Below are positions 48,967 to 57,884 of a DNA stretch of 64,000 bases, piece by piece; positions within the stretch are counted from its first letter, which is position 1; every line of letters begins with the position of its first letter. Both the position numbers and the translations under genes were made by a program. The DNA comes from CAIMWS01 sp964409245. GTDB lineage: Bacteria > Verrucomicrobiota > Verrucomicrobiia > Limisphaerales > UBA1319. The stretch lies in NCBI GenBank assembly GCA_964409245.1, contig CAYPCQ010000027.1, positions 17,436 through 81,435 of the forward strand, given 5' to 3'. Below the pieces are notes generated by a model. That model made no database searches and was not told the DNA's origin. It saw only the letters and a program-made list of their open reading frames with translations.

Positions 48967-51435
48967 TCACGGCCAGATGGATGGCATCTGCCAGGCATCC
49001 AGCCGGGTGAGGATCGCCTCCTGGCCCTGGGCGCGCAGGGATACCCCGGTGCTGTCCGGCCGGCTGGGATAGACGCGCATGGCCAGGTAGAGCCTCCGGT
49101 TGGCGAAGACCTCGACCACGCTGCGGTCGATGAACACCCGCAGGTTCAGAAGCTCCTTCCCCCGCTCCAGCACGGCCCGCTCCGGCGGCCGGAGCCAGAC
49201 CTCGGGGCTGGTGCTGGATCGGGAGCCATCCAGGCAGAGGACACCCGGCGTGGCGTACCAGATGCTCAGCTGGCGGTCGAAGTTGTAAAAGGTGATCGTG
49301 GTTTGTTCTTCGGCGCCGGCGGAGCGCAGCACATTGAGCTGCACCCACCGGGCCTGCCGGGGATCAAGCTCCAGGTCCAGTTCCATGGCGCCGCCCTCGA
49401 TGCCCGGCAGGACCAGCTCCTGGTTGGCCGGCAGGACGGTGGGGCCGGCGTGCTGGTGGGCGCCCCGCAGGGAAGTGGCGGCCGGGACCGGCTCGATCCG
49501 GAGCGAGGCGTCCGCCCCGAGCGACAACCGCTGCGCGAGGGACATGATCTGGTCCCAGTGGTCATCCGGCTTGCCGTCGTTGATATTGAGGATGTTGGCC
49601 ACCCCGCCCTGCCCGTCCGCCGCGGCGCAGGGGGCATGGACGCCGCCCGGGGAAACGGTTCCGTGGTTGAAACGGCCGCGGGCATAGGGCCGGAAACGGC
49701 GGCCCGGCCGGTCGTAATCCCCGAGCAGATACTGGCCGCCGGCGGTGTGGCTGAAAGAAACCAGCAGATGCTTGCCCCCGATGGGCACGAAACCGGGGCA
49801 GGCGCCGGCGTCGCCGAGCGGGAACGGATTGCCCTCCAGGAAGGCGCCGTGCACCGTCCAATCCACCAGGTTTTGGGAGGAGACCAGGCAGTCGGCCCCC
49901 ACCAAGCCCAGGTAGGTGTCCCCCTCCTTCCAGATGCACGAATCCCCGGCGGGAGCGCGGACGGGATTGCCCGGGATTTTTTCCCAGTTCAGCAGCAGGG
50001 GATCCCGCGCCACGGCCACCATCTGCCCCGCGCCGATGCCCGGGTAAAAGGCGGTGACCTGGCGCTCCTCCACCACCGTGCCGCCGGAAAAACACATCCG
50101 CTCCCGGCCGGGATGGATCGCGTAGGGGAGATCCCGCCAGCGGACCAGGTCATCGCTGACGGCGTGGCCCCAATGCTGGCGGCGCTTGGGGATATCCACC
50201 GGGTTTGGGAATTCATCCGGCGGATAAGCCTGATAAAACAGGTGCCAGCGCCCCTGCCAGGAGCAAAGGCCATTCGGATCGTTCAGCTGGCTCTCGGGGC
50301 TCACGAAATGGTAGGCAGGCCGGTGGCGGTCCGCCGCCAGCTGCCTCCGGGAGGAGGCGAAACGCAGCATCAGCTCATTGGTCTTCAGCTCGGCCTCCTG
50401 CTCCGCCAAGGTCCGGGAAAAAACCCACCGCGGCGTGGGCGAGGGATGGCTTTCCGGCGGCTGGCTGGCCGGAACAACCTCCAGCCGGGCGGCGCCCCCC
50501 GTTCCGGAACCCGTGGTGACGGAGTAGCGGCCCGCCTCGTCCGGGCGCAAACCCCGCAGGTGGAGGCTGGCATTCGTCGCGCCCGGAATAGGCTCCCCGT
50601 TCCGGAGCCATTGGCAGCGCCCGGCGCCGCCACCCGGGGCGGTGAAAGCGATGTCCCCTCCCGCCACGATGACGCCCCCGGCGGGCTGCACCCCGGGCGT
50701 GGGCGCCTGCCGGAACGGCATGCCAATGATCCGGATGCCCACCCGGCTGATATCCCCCACGGCCTCCCCGCAGCAATCGAACCGGAAAAACAGCTGGTCG
50801 CCCGGGGCGGCCACCAACCCCCGGAGCTCGTTCGTGATCCCGCCGCCGATGTTCCCCACCGCGGCCACCTCCCGATCCCCGCCGCGGCCGCGCTGCAGCA
50901 GGCGGCAGCCAATCCCATTGCCCTGCGCCGAGGCGCGGCCCACCGTGTAATGGACGTCGATCACCATGCCCCCGGGAGCGGTCCAGCCCACCACCAACCG
51001 CCCGGGCGCAGCCCCCTCCCTGGGGTGCAGGAGCACCTCACCCGGCGCCCAGCGCGTGCCATTGCGGGACGAATATTGTTCCCGGCCGGCGCCGTTTTTG
51101 CCGATGCCCCAGTAGCCGGCCGCCTCGCTCCACATGCGCGGCGGCGCCGGGAAATCCGAGCCCCACAACGCGTTGGCATCCCGGGTGGCCAGGGGCAGCA
51201 GCGGAAATCGGGGTGGGCTATTGGTGAAGTCGTCCAACCGGCAGGACCAGGCGCCGCTGGCGCCATTGTCTTGCAGGGGAAATTCCTCCGCCAGCGAGAA
51301 AACCACGGCCTGGCCGGCGGCCACCGGCCCCGGGGCGGATTGCCCGGCGCCGGGGCCTGCCAAAGCCAGCAGGGCCAGATAAGCGAGCCTCCGCAGGCGG
51401 GGGCCGCGGCGCGGGGAATCAAGGCTTCCGATCAT
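48967..51435 (-). CDS. Secreted GH32-like protein with Ig-like domain
   Basis: An 822-residue exported protein (signal about 1-33). An N-terminal beta region (about 35-225) and an Ig-like domain (about 235-315, CQWLRNGEPIPGATNASLHL) precede a GH32 five-bladed propeller from about 370. The nucleophile Asp386 is in NDPNG, and RDP with Asp478 is present. The third GH32 motif, normally ECP with the acid/base Glu, reads GACP with Ala545. The C-terminal sandwich includes LRVFIDRSVVEVFANRR. GH32 members act on fructans or sucrose; without the acid/base, activity is doubtful or uses another residue. It follows the TSP3 gene by 64 bp and may share its transcript. Confidence 0.85.
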   Translation of the reverse strand: MIGSLDSPRRGPRLRRLAYLALLALAGPGAGQSAPGPVAAGQAVVFSLAEEFPLQDNGASGAWSCRLDDFTNSPPRFPLLPLATRDANALWGSDFPAPPRMWSEAAGYWGIGKNGAGREQYSSRNGTRWAPGEVLLHPREGAAPGRLVVGWTAPGGMVIDVHYTVGRASAQGNGIGCRLLQRGRGGDREVAAVGNIGGGITNELRGLVAAPGDQLFFRFDCCGEAVGDISRVGIRIIGMPFRQAPTPGVQPAGGVIVAGGDIAFTAPGGGAGRCQWLRNGEPIPGATNASLHLRGLRPDEAGRYSVTTGSGTGGAARLEVVPASQPPESHPSPTPRWVFSRTLAEQEAELKTNELMLRFASSRRQLAADRHRPAYHFVSPESQLNDPNGLCSWQGRWHLFYQAYPPDEFPNPVDIPKRRQHWGHAVSDDLVRWRDLPYAIHPGRERMCFSGGTVVEERQVTAFYPGIGAGQMVAVARDPLLLNWEKIPGNPVRAPAGDSCIWKEGDTYLGLVGADCLVSSQNLVDWTVHGAFLEGNPFPLGDAGACPGFVPIGGKHLLVSFSHTAGGQYLLGDYDRPGRRFRPYARGRFNHGTVSPGGVHAPCAAADGQGGVANILNINDGKPDDHWDQIMSLAQRLSLGADASLRIEPVPAATSLRGAHQHAGPTVLPANQELVLPGIEGGAMELDLELDPRQARWVQLNVLRSAGAEEQTTITFYNFDRQLSIWYATPGVLCLDGSRSSTSPEVWLRPPERAVLERGKELLNLRVFIDRSVVEVFANRRLYLAMRVYPSRPDSTGVSLRAQGQEAILTRLDAWQMPSIWP

Positions 51436-51499
51436 CAGCTCAGGTTAGCCGCCCTGCCCGCTTCATCAACCAGTTTCCCACGGCTCGCCAGCCGAAGAA

Positions 51500-52879
51500 T
51501 CAGTTCGCCACCGCCCGGAAAAAGCGGAAGGGCTTCGATTCGGTGGAATAAAGCCGGCTGACCCGGTTGCCCGCGCCCGCGATGGCGGGTTCGACCGTGG
51601 TCCAGCTCTTGAGGTCGGCCGATCCCTCGATCCGGTAGCTGACGCCCGGAGCGGCATAAAACTGGAACTCCACCGCGGTGCGGATGGTGGAGACACCGGC
51701 GGGGGTGCTGTCGGCCTTGGTGGGGTTGAAGCCCGCCTCCACCTCCAGCCCGTCGTTGAAACCATCCCCGTCCGTATCGGCCACGCAGGGATTGGTCCCG
51801 GTATTGGTTTTGCCGGCATAGAGGCCCGTGTTGGTCTCCACGTTGTCCGCCAGCCCGTCGTTGTCGGTGTCGGCCTTCAAGGGGCTGGTGCCGGTATCCG
51901 TGGCGCTCACATAGGTGCCGGTGCCGGTTTCCACGCCGTCGCGAAGGCCGTCGCCATCGGTGTCCGGGTTGTTCGCCTTGGTGCCCAGCTGGAACTCCTT
52001 GAGGTTGCTCAGCCCATCCCCGTCCAGATCCAGGCTGGCGTCGTTCACGTTGGGATTGAGCCCGTTGGCAATTTCGTAAACGTTCGGAATGCCATCCTTG
52101 TCCGTATCGTCCGAGTCGGTGACCGTCTCGACCACCACGCTGTCGATATCCCCAAAGGTGTTTTCGGGGGCATTGCTGGAGTCGGAGCGCTGCTGGTAGA
52201 GCGCCACGGTGAAGCTGTTGCCGAAAGCCGCCAGCGTCAGGTTGGGATTCTGCACATTGAAGGGGGTGACCGCCAGCGGTTCGCCCGTGGACGAAAGGGT
52301 GGTCAAGGCGGCGCCGTCGGGGCCGATCTCCAGCACGAAACTGCGGAAAGACTCAGCGCCCCCGGCCGGATCATTCGGCGGGAAGTGCACAAAGGCGGCG
52401 TTGGCATTGGCGCTGCCTTCGCTGTCGGAATAGAAATCGCCCCAATCGGGCGCGGTGGGCCGGTTCGCGCCGGCCGAAGCCCTGGCGAATGCGCCTGAGG
52501 CCCCGATGATGGCCACGCCGGCCGAGGCATCCGAAGCCCCTCCATCGCCCGCTCCGGTCTGGTTCAGCGGGCGAAGCCGCACGGTAACCCGCACCAATCG
52601 AACCCCCGCCATCGGAATCGGAGTGGCCGTTTCGATGCCGACCTCTTCGCCGGCCGTGCCCGGGGTGGCTCCCAGGCGCAAGGAAGCGCCATCCGTTCCC
52701 ACGCCCACAATGCCGAGCGCGAGATCCGGCACGCCGGCCCCGTGGCTCTGCCAGCGGGCGCCCAGCGCGAAACTGGTGAACGAATCCTCGAGCACCACCG
52801 CGGCCTGCGCGGCAGCAGCGCAGCCCCATAAAAGTCCCAGGGCGGCGGCGGCAATCAATTTGGATGGTTTTTTGGTCAT
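51500..52879 (-). CDS. Secreted protein with thrombospondin type 3 repeats
   Basis: A 459-residue exported protein (signal about 1-27, LIAAAALGLLWGCAAAAQA). The N-terminal about 215 residues form a lectin-like beta domain (VVLEDSFTSFALGARWQSHG, FRSFVLEIGPDG). Residues about 250-390 contain six calcium-type repeats with DTDxDGxxD cores (DTDKDGIPNVYE, DLDGDGLSNLKE, DTDGDGLRDGVE, DTDNDGLADNVE, DTDGDGFNDGLE). The C-terminus is the YRIEGSADLKSW...FRFFRAVAN module shared by other proteins here. Likely a calcium-rigidified extracellular binding protein; no enzyme motif is seen. Confidence 0.82.
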   Translation of the reverse strand: MTKKPSKLIAAAALGLLWGCAAAAQAAVVLEDSFTSFALGARWQSHGAGVPDLALGIVGVGTDGASLRLGATPGTAGEEVGIETATPIPMAGVRLVRVTVRLRPLNQTGAGDGGASDASAGVAIIGASGAFARASAGANRPTAPDWGDFYSDSEGSANANAAFVHFPPNDPAGGAESFRSFVLEIGPDGAALTTLSSTGEPLAVTPFNVQNPNLTLAAFGNSFTVALYQQRSDSSNAPENTFGDIDSVVVETVTDSDDTDKDGIPNVYEIANGLNPNVNDASLDLDGDGLSNLKEFQLGTKANNPDTDGDGLRDGVETGTGTYVSATDTGTSPLKADTDNDGLADNVETNTGLYAGKTNTGTNPCVADTDGDGFNDGLEVEAGFNPTKADSTPAGVSTIRTAVEFQFYAAPGVSYRIEGSADLKSWTTVEPAIAGAGNRVSRLYSTESKPFRFFRAVAN

Positions 52880-53187
52880 ATATTTCCTGTTGGTGTCGGG
52901 CCTGTCGGTTATCCGGCAAATCCGCCAGCGGCGCTGGCGCCTCCCGGATCATAACCGTTCCGGAAGTCATTGGCGCCGCCCGGCTTATGAACCCTTCAGG
53001 ATCAACCAGCGGCGGCCCAAACGCACGGAATTGTGGCCAGTGTATTCCGCGCGGAGCGCCGGGGCAATCATTAAACCAGTTTTGGCTCGCGGCAGCACCC
53101 AGCCAAACGCCCTGCGCGGCCAAGGTTGGCCGATTATTTCGAATTTAGGTTTGCCTCCGGCCGTCTTTTTTGATGGAAATGGATTTT
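52880..53187. other. Divergent intergenic region
   Basis: 308 bp between divergently transcribed genes for two secreted proteins. Both promoters should lie here; I see no strong sigma-70 match and no repeat shared with the rest of the window. Confidence 0.4.
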
Positions 53188-53922
53188 ATGTTTAAACAAA
53201 CGACCGTGAAGAACCGATTTATGAAGCAAACGTTATCAAAATGGGCGGTTTTGATGGCTTTGAGCGCCGTCATATCCACCTCCACCTCAATCTTTTGCGT
53301 CCAAACGCAAGCCGCCGACAAAGACCTGGCCCCCCTGGATCTCAAGCTGCCCATCCCGGCTTTCATGGGCACCCCCACCGACATCCCCCTGACCGATGAC
53401 ATCGAGAAGCCGTCCGACAAGCCCCGCCCCGCGTTCATGGCCCCCAAGGGCGTGGCCAACGTGGGTTTGAAAAAGAAAGTCACCAGCAGCGACAAGTCCC
53501 CCATTGCCGGATCCCTGGACTTGGTGACGGACGGCGACAAGGAATCGAGTGACACGAGCTTCGTGGAATTGCACCGCAAAACGCAGTGGGTGCAGATCGA
53601 TCTGGAAGCCGCTTGTGAAATCTATGCCGTGTTGATCTGGCACGCGCACAACACGCCGCAGATCTACCATGACATCATCGTCCAGGTGGCTGACGACGCG
53701 GATTTCACCAAGAACGTCCGCACGGTGTTCAACAACGACCGGGATAACTCCTCCGGCCTGGGCATCGGCAAGGACAAGGAATATTTCGAGAACTATGAAG
53801 GCCGCCTGGTGGATGCCAAGGGCGAAAAGGCCCAGTTTGTGCGGCTCTACAGCAAAGGCAGCACCTTCAGCGCGTTGAACCGCTACACCGAAATTGAAGT
53901 TTACGGCCTCCCGGCCAAGTAA
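53188..53922 (+). CDS. Secreted discoidin (F5/8 type C)-like protein
   Basis: A 244-residue exported protein. After a signal segment (about 12-38, KWAVLMALSAVISTSTSIF) and a Pro-rich spacer with a repeated PAFM element, residues about 90-244 form a discoidin-like jelly roll: SLDLVTDGDKESSDTSFVEL, QWVQIDLEAACEIYAVLIWH, IIVQVADDADFTKN, and the closing ARLYSKGST...YTEIEVYG pattern. Such domains bind carbohydrate or cell surfaces. Starts at 53170, 53188 and 53221 are all in frame; 53188 has a GGA at a suitable distance. A terminator follows at 53990. Confidence 0.8.
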   Translation: MFKQTTVKNRFMKQTLSKWAVLMALSAVISTSTSIFCVQTQAADKDLAPLDLKLPIPAFMGTPTDIPLTDDIEKPSDKPRPAFMAPKGVANVGLKKKVTSSDKSPIAGSLDLVTDGDKESSDTSFVELHRKTQWVQIDLEAACEIYAVLIWHAHNTPQIYHDIIVQVADDADFTKNVRTVFNNDRDNSSGLGIGKDKEYFENYEGRLVDAKGEKAQFVRLYSKGSTFSALNRYTEIEVYGLPAK

Positions 53923-53989
53923 GCCCGCCCGGTGAATTCCGCGGGCCGCGCGCCTCCCCGGCGCCGGCCCCGCACTCCAGGGTTTGATG

Positions 53990-54046
53990 ATGGCTTCACC
54001 ACACATGGCACAAGGGTCTGCGAGTGGCGAAGCCATTCGTGTTTTT
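53990..54046 (+). terminator. Terminator after the discoidin-like gene
   Basis: ATGGCTTC (53990-53997) pairs with GAAGCCAT (54029-54036), with an inner CCAC/GTGG pair, followed by a T5 run at 54042-54046. It lies between two plus-strand genes, separating the discoidin-like gene from the GT-C gene. Confidence 0.55.
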
Positions 54047-54060
54047 AAGCATCGTCCGCT

Positions 54061-55620
54061 ATGAAATCCTGGCTCACCTGGAGTTTGCTGATCGTTTTCG
54101 CCGCGGGCCTGGCGCTCCGGCTCACGGACCTCTCCGAGCGCCCGATGCACACCGACGAGTCCGTCCATGCCTACAAGTTCCTGGGCTTGTGGGAAACTGG
54201 AAAATACCAATACGACCCCAAGGAATACCACGGCCCTTCCCTCTATTACCTGGCCCTGCCCGCCGCCTGGCTCTCCGGAGCTCAAACCCGGGACCAGCTC
54301 ACCGAGGCGCGCTTGCGGGTTACCCCCGCCATCCACGGCGCGGCGCTTATTCTGGTGCTCTTGCTGCTGGCCAAAACCATCGGCGCGGGACCGGTCCTGG
54401 CGGCCGGCTTGCTGACCGCCGTTTCCCCCGCCCTGGTCTTTTACAGCCGGTATTTCATCCACGAAATCCCGCTGGTCCTTTTCACTTTCCTGGCCCTGGC
54501 CGCCGGCTGGCGCCACCTTCAAAAACCAGCCTGGCAGTGGGCGGTGCTCCTGGGGGTGGGGCTGGGCCTGATGCAGGCCACCAAGGAAACCTTTGTGTTC
54601 AACCTGGCCGCGGCGGCGGGAGCCATCCTGGGTTGCCTGGCCTGGCAGCGTTTCGCCCTCCGGCAACCGCTGGATCTCCGGCCCTGCCTGAAGCCCGGCC
54701 ATTGGGCACTGGTTGTGTTCTCAGCGCTGGCGGTCTCCCTGATCCTGTTCTCCTCCTTTTTCACCAATGCCCGGGGCCCGCTGGATTCCCTGCTGACCTA
54801 CGAACCGTGGTTCAAGCGGGCCGGGGGCCAGACCCAGCATCTGCATCCCTGGCATTATTACCTCAGCCTCCTGTTTTATACGCACCGGGCCAAAGGCATG
54901 GTTTTCAGCGAAGCGGGCATCCTGCTCCTGGCGGCGGTGGGCACTGTCTTCGCCTTTTGGCCAAGGACAACCGGGTCCGCCCAGCCCTGGTTCCGGTTTG
55001 TGGCCCTTTATTCCGTGCTCTTGACCGCCGTTTATTCGGTCATCCCCTACAAGACCCCCTGGTGCCTGGCCGGCTTCCTGCACGGTTTCATCCTCCTGGC
55101 TGGTTACGGCGCCAGCCGCCTGTATGAAATCCTGCCCTCCCGGATCCCCCGCCTGGCTGGCCTGCTGGCCTTCGGCGCCCTATGCGGCCACCTGGGCTGG
55201 CAGGCCTGGCAGGCCGGCTCGGCCACTTATTGCACAGACCGCCGCAATCCCTACGTCTATGCCCATACCACCCCCGACCTCCTGAACCTGGTGCAGCGGG
55301 TCAAAAACCTCGCCGCGGTCCACCCGCGCGGAAAGGATATGGTGGTGAAAGTGATCGCCCAGGCCGGTGATTACTGGCCGCTGCCCTGGTATTTGCGCTC
55401 CTTGAACCAGGCCGGCTTCTTTTACGAAATCCCGGAGGATTGCCAGGCGGACGCCATCATCGCCTCCCCCAAATTCGGCAGCCAGCTCGAATCCAAGCTC
55501 GGCGGCGGTTATATCATGGCCCAATTCTACGGCCACCGCCCGGCGGTGTTTTTGTGCCTGTATGTGCGGAAGGATCTCTGGGAGGACTACCTGAAAAAGC
55601 GGCCTCCGGAAGAAGATTAG
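54061..55620 (+). CDS. TIGR03663-type GT-C membrane protein (Agl23-like)
   Basis: A 519-residue integral membrane protein with about 11 hydrophobic segments, related to PMT/GT39 glycosyltransferases. After the first helix the loop RPMHTDESVHAYKFLGLW has the Asp32-Glu33 pair typical of GT-C enzymes. KYQYDPKEYHGPSLYYLAL and PALVFYSRYFIHEIPLV are hallmarks of the TIGR03663/Agl23 group, which is linked to flippase or protein glycosylation genes in archaea. The C-terminal soluble part (about 400-519) has no further motif. Its role here is probably glycosylation of lipid-linked or exported substrates; donor and acceptor are unknown. Confidence 0.85.
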   Translation: MKSWLTWSLLIVFAAGLALRLTDLSERPMHTDESVHAYKFLGLWETGKYQYDPKEYHGPSLYYLALPAAWLSGAQTRDQLTEARLRVTPAIHGAALILVLLLLAKTIGAGPVLAAGLLTAVSPALVFYSRYFIHEIPLVLFTFLALAAGWRHLQKPAWQWAVLLGVGLGLMQATKETFVFNLAAAAGAILGCLAWQRFALRQPLDLRPCLKPGHWALVVFSALAVSLILFSSFFTNARGPLDSLLTYEPWFKRAGGQTQHLHPWHYYLSLLFYTHRAKGMVFSEAGILLLAAVGTVFAFWPRTTGSAQPWFRFVALYSVLLTAVYSVIPYKTPWCLAGFLHGFILLAGYGASRLYEILPSRIPRLAGLLAFGALCGHLGWQAWQAGSATYCTDRRNPYVYAHTTPDLLNLVQRVKNLAAVHPRGKDMVVKVIAQAGDYWPLPWYLRSLNQAGFFYEIPEDCQADAIIASPKFGSQLESKLGGGYIMAQFYGHRPAVFLCLYVRKDLWEDYLKKRPPEED

Positions 55621-55737
55621 CCGGGGGCCGGCCAGTGGGGAGGATTGGCGGATTCACGCCCCAACCACCCCTGCTCGCCAGGCGCCCAAACTTTTGCCTT
55701 GTGGGAAGGAGGCGGCCTAGCCAGCATACCGCGCCGT

Positions 55738-57063
55738 ATGCATCACGATAATAAACAGGGCGCTGGGATTTCCGCAGGAGCACGATCTGCATTCCCCCCC
55801 GTTTTCTGGGTGGCCAACATCATCGAAGTGCTGGAGCGGTTCGCTTATTACGGCATTTATTTCGGTTTCGGCATTTACCTGACCCATTTGGGGTATTCCC
55901 GGGATCAGCTGGGCATCATCCAAAGCTTGTTCCTCCTCCTGTCTTATGCCATCCCCCTGATTTCAGGAACGTTTGCCGACCGCTACGGGTTCAAAAAAGT
56001 GCTGATCATTTCCTATCTCGCCTACTTGCCATCCATCCTGCTCCTGATGCTCACCAAATCGTTCTCCGGCATTGCCCTGACGATGCTGAGCATCGGTTTT
56101 GCCGCGGGGGTTTTCAAGCCGCTCATTGCCGGCACCGTCCGTGTCACCACGGATCGCACCAACAAAACCCTGGGCTTCGGCATCTTTTACGCCATGGTCA
56201 ATATTGGGGGATCGTTTGGCCCGATCGTGGCCGGAAAACTGCGCGCCATTTCCTGGAATCACGCCTTCCTCGCCTCAGCCATCGCCATCGGCATCATGCT
56301 GTTGATCACAATCTTATTTTACAAAGAACCCCCGCGGCAGCTGGAAGGTGAAAGCCTGGCCAAAAAATTCCGCGATATCGCCACCGTCCTTTCGGATGTC
56401 AAGTTCGCCACGTTCCTCGTGCTGCTCGGGTTGTTTTTCTGGCTGCCGTTCTGGGCTTTTTTCAACCTGTGCGCCATCTATGTGGACAGCAACATCGATA
56501 CGGCCCGCCTTTACCTGGATATCCGCTCCATTTTTGGCGCGGGCTTCGCCGACTTTTTCTCCCAGGCTGACAAGGACGGCGTGCGCCGGATGCTGGGGGA
56601 AACCATTTCCCACACCGGCTATATCATTATGATCCTGCAATTGGTGATCTCCCGCCTGTTCGAGAAAATCAAACCGATGCGCTCGTTCATGATCGGATTG
56701 ATCATCGCCGCGGCCGGAGTGGCCATCCTGGGGCTGGCCCACCACGGAGGGGCCTCGCTGATTTTCCTCGGCATCTTCCTTTTTGCCATTGGTGAAATGA
56801 TCACCTCCCCCCGGATCCAGGAATACATCACCTGGATCGCCCCCAAGGAGAAAGCCGGGTTATACATGGGCTCCAACTTCCTGGCCACCATGATCGGCGG
56901 CTTCACCAGTGGTTTCCTCTATACCTCCCTGTCTGGACGCTGCGATAAAGCCGGCCATCCTGAATGGATTTGGTACCTCATGGCCGTTCATTTGGTGCTG
57001 GCGGCCGTCGTGTTTTGGGGCTTTGTGAAAGTGGCCGGGGACTTTCGCGAGCAGGAAGCATAA
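55738..57063 (+). CDS. POT/PTR2-family peptide-type transporter
   Basis: A 441-residue major facilitator of the proton-dependent oligopeptide type, with about 12 membrane segments. The N-terminal VANIIEVLERFAYYGIYF contains the ExxERFxYY motif of POT proteins needed for proton coupling. Helix 2-3 has the SGTFADRYGFKKVL loop. An unusual cytoplasmic or external insertion of about 60 residues (YVDSNIDTARLYLDIRSIF to RRMLGETISHTGY) separates helices 7 and 8. Given the peptidases encoded here, uptake of di- or tripeptides is plausible. The ATG at 55738 was chosen; upstream codons lack a membrane-protein start. Confidence 0.87.
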   Translation: MHHDNKQGAGISAGARSAFPPVFWVANIIEVLERFAYYGIYFGFGIYLTHLGYSRDQLGIIQSLFLLLSYAIPLISGTFADRYGFKKVLIISYLAYLPSILLLMLTKSFSGIALTMLSIGFAAGVFKPLIAGTVRVTTDRTNKTLGFGIFYAMVNIGGSFGPIVAGKLRAISWNHAFLASAIAIGIMLLITILFYKEPPRQLEGESLAKKFRDIATVLSDVKFATFLVLLGLFFWLPFWAFFNLCAIYVDSNIDTARLYLDIRSIFGAGFADFFSQADKDGVRRMLGETISHTGYIIMILQLVISRLFEKIKPMRSFMIGLIIAAAGVAILGLAHHGGASLIFLGIFLFAIGEMITSPRIQEYITWIAPKEKAGLYMGSNFLATMIGGFTSGFLYTSLSGRCDKAGHPEWIWYLMAVHLVLAAVVFWGFVKVAGDFREQEA

Positions 57064-57287
57064 AGTAAACCACGAGCACCTCATTTACAGTTCTGTTAGT
57101 GGCGCATGACGATTGTCCCGCACAATAAGATCCAGCCAGCACGACTGAGCCAATGGCATAGGCGCGGCCCAGATACCACTCCTCAAACCGGCGGAAACTT
57201 TGGTGGGTGCCAGCCACTGGGTTTGTTGGGTGACAGCGGCCGGGACGAGCCTGGCCTTTGAACCAATACCCATACCCCATACCTGTC

Positions 57288-57448
57288 AGGAGTCGGAAAC
57301 AAATAAAGGTGGCAAGTTCGCGCCGGAATTTTGGCCAAGGGCAAGGCATGAATGAGGCGCATATCCAGGCGATCTGTAACGAATGAGTAACGAAGTCCTT
57401 GGCCAAAAGAACCAGCGAGATTGCTACGGTTATTTTTTCCCGGCTCCT
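57288..57448 (+). repeat. 162-bp palindrome-ended interspersed element, copy 2
   Basis: The reverse complement matches 12502-12663 with few differences, including the terminal repeats (AGGAGTCGGAAA / CCGGCTCCT ends) and the internal TTGGCCAA boxes. It lies between the convergent transporter and DUF883 genes, 31 bp from the DUF883 stop. Nothing else is seen in 57064-57287. Confidence 0.85.
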
Positions 57449-57479
57449 TAATGCCCGGACCAGGCTGGGTCCGCCGGAA

Positions 57480-57791
57480 CTAATCCCGGCCCCGGATCAG
57501 CACCCCCAGGATCACTCCGCCCAGCAGGGCGATGCCCATCGTGGGATAGGGATTGCGCCGGATGACCCGGTCCACTGCTTTTGCGCCCGCCACGGTTTCC
57601 TCTTCGATACGCTGGCTGGCGATCTTCAGTTTCTCCAAAAGCACCATCAACTCGGCCTTGGACTGATCTGCAATATTGCCTGCCGAGGCCTTGAGGAGCA
57701 CCTCCAGGTCGGTGGCCAGCGACCGCAGATCCTGGATCAGTTTCTGCCGTGTGCCGTCTTCCGGGGACATTTTATGGAAATAGGTTTCCAT
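57480..57791 (-). CDS. DUF883 family (ElaB/YqjD-like) membrane-tethered protein
   Basis: A 103-residue protein: an amphipathic, coiled-coil-like helical stretch (TRQKLIQDLRSLATDLEVLL to EELVGAK-like region), then RNPYPTMGIALLGGVILGVLI, the glycine-zipper membrane tail with the final RGRD. In E. coli such proteins (YqjD, ElaB) bind ribosomes at the inner membrane in stationary phase; a similar role here is an inference. The ATG at 57791 is used; an ATG at 57770 (MSPEDG) is also possible. Confidence 0.85.
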   Translation of the reverse strand: METYFHKMSPEDGTRQKLIQDLRSLATDLEVLLKASAGNIADQSKAELMVLLEKLKIASQRIEEETVAGAKAVDRVIRRNPYPTMGIALLGGVILGVLIRGRD

Positions 57792-57884
57792 TAATCTTTT
57801 ACGTCCAAATTGAGCGCGCTTGCAAACTTCAGAACAACCTATGGCGCAACGCCTCCCCCGGCAACCAAAAACCCATGGGGGCAG

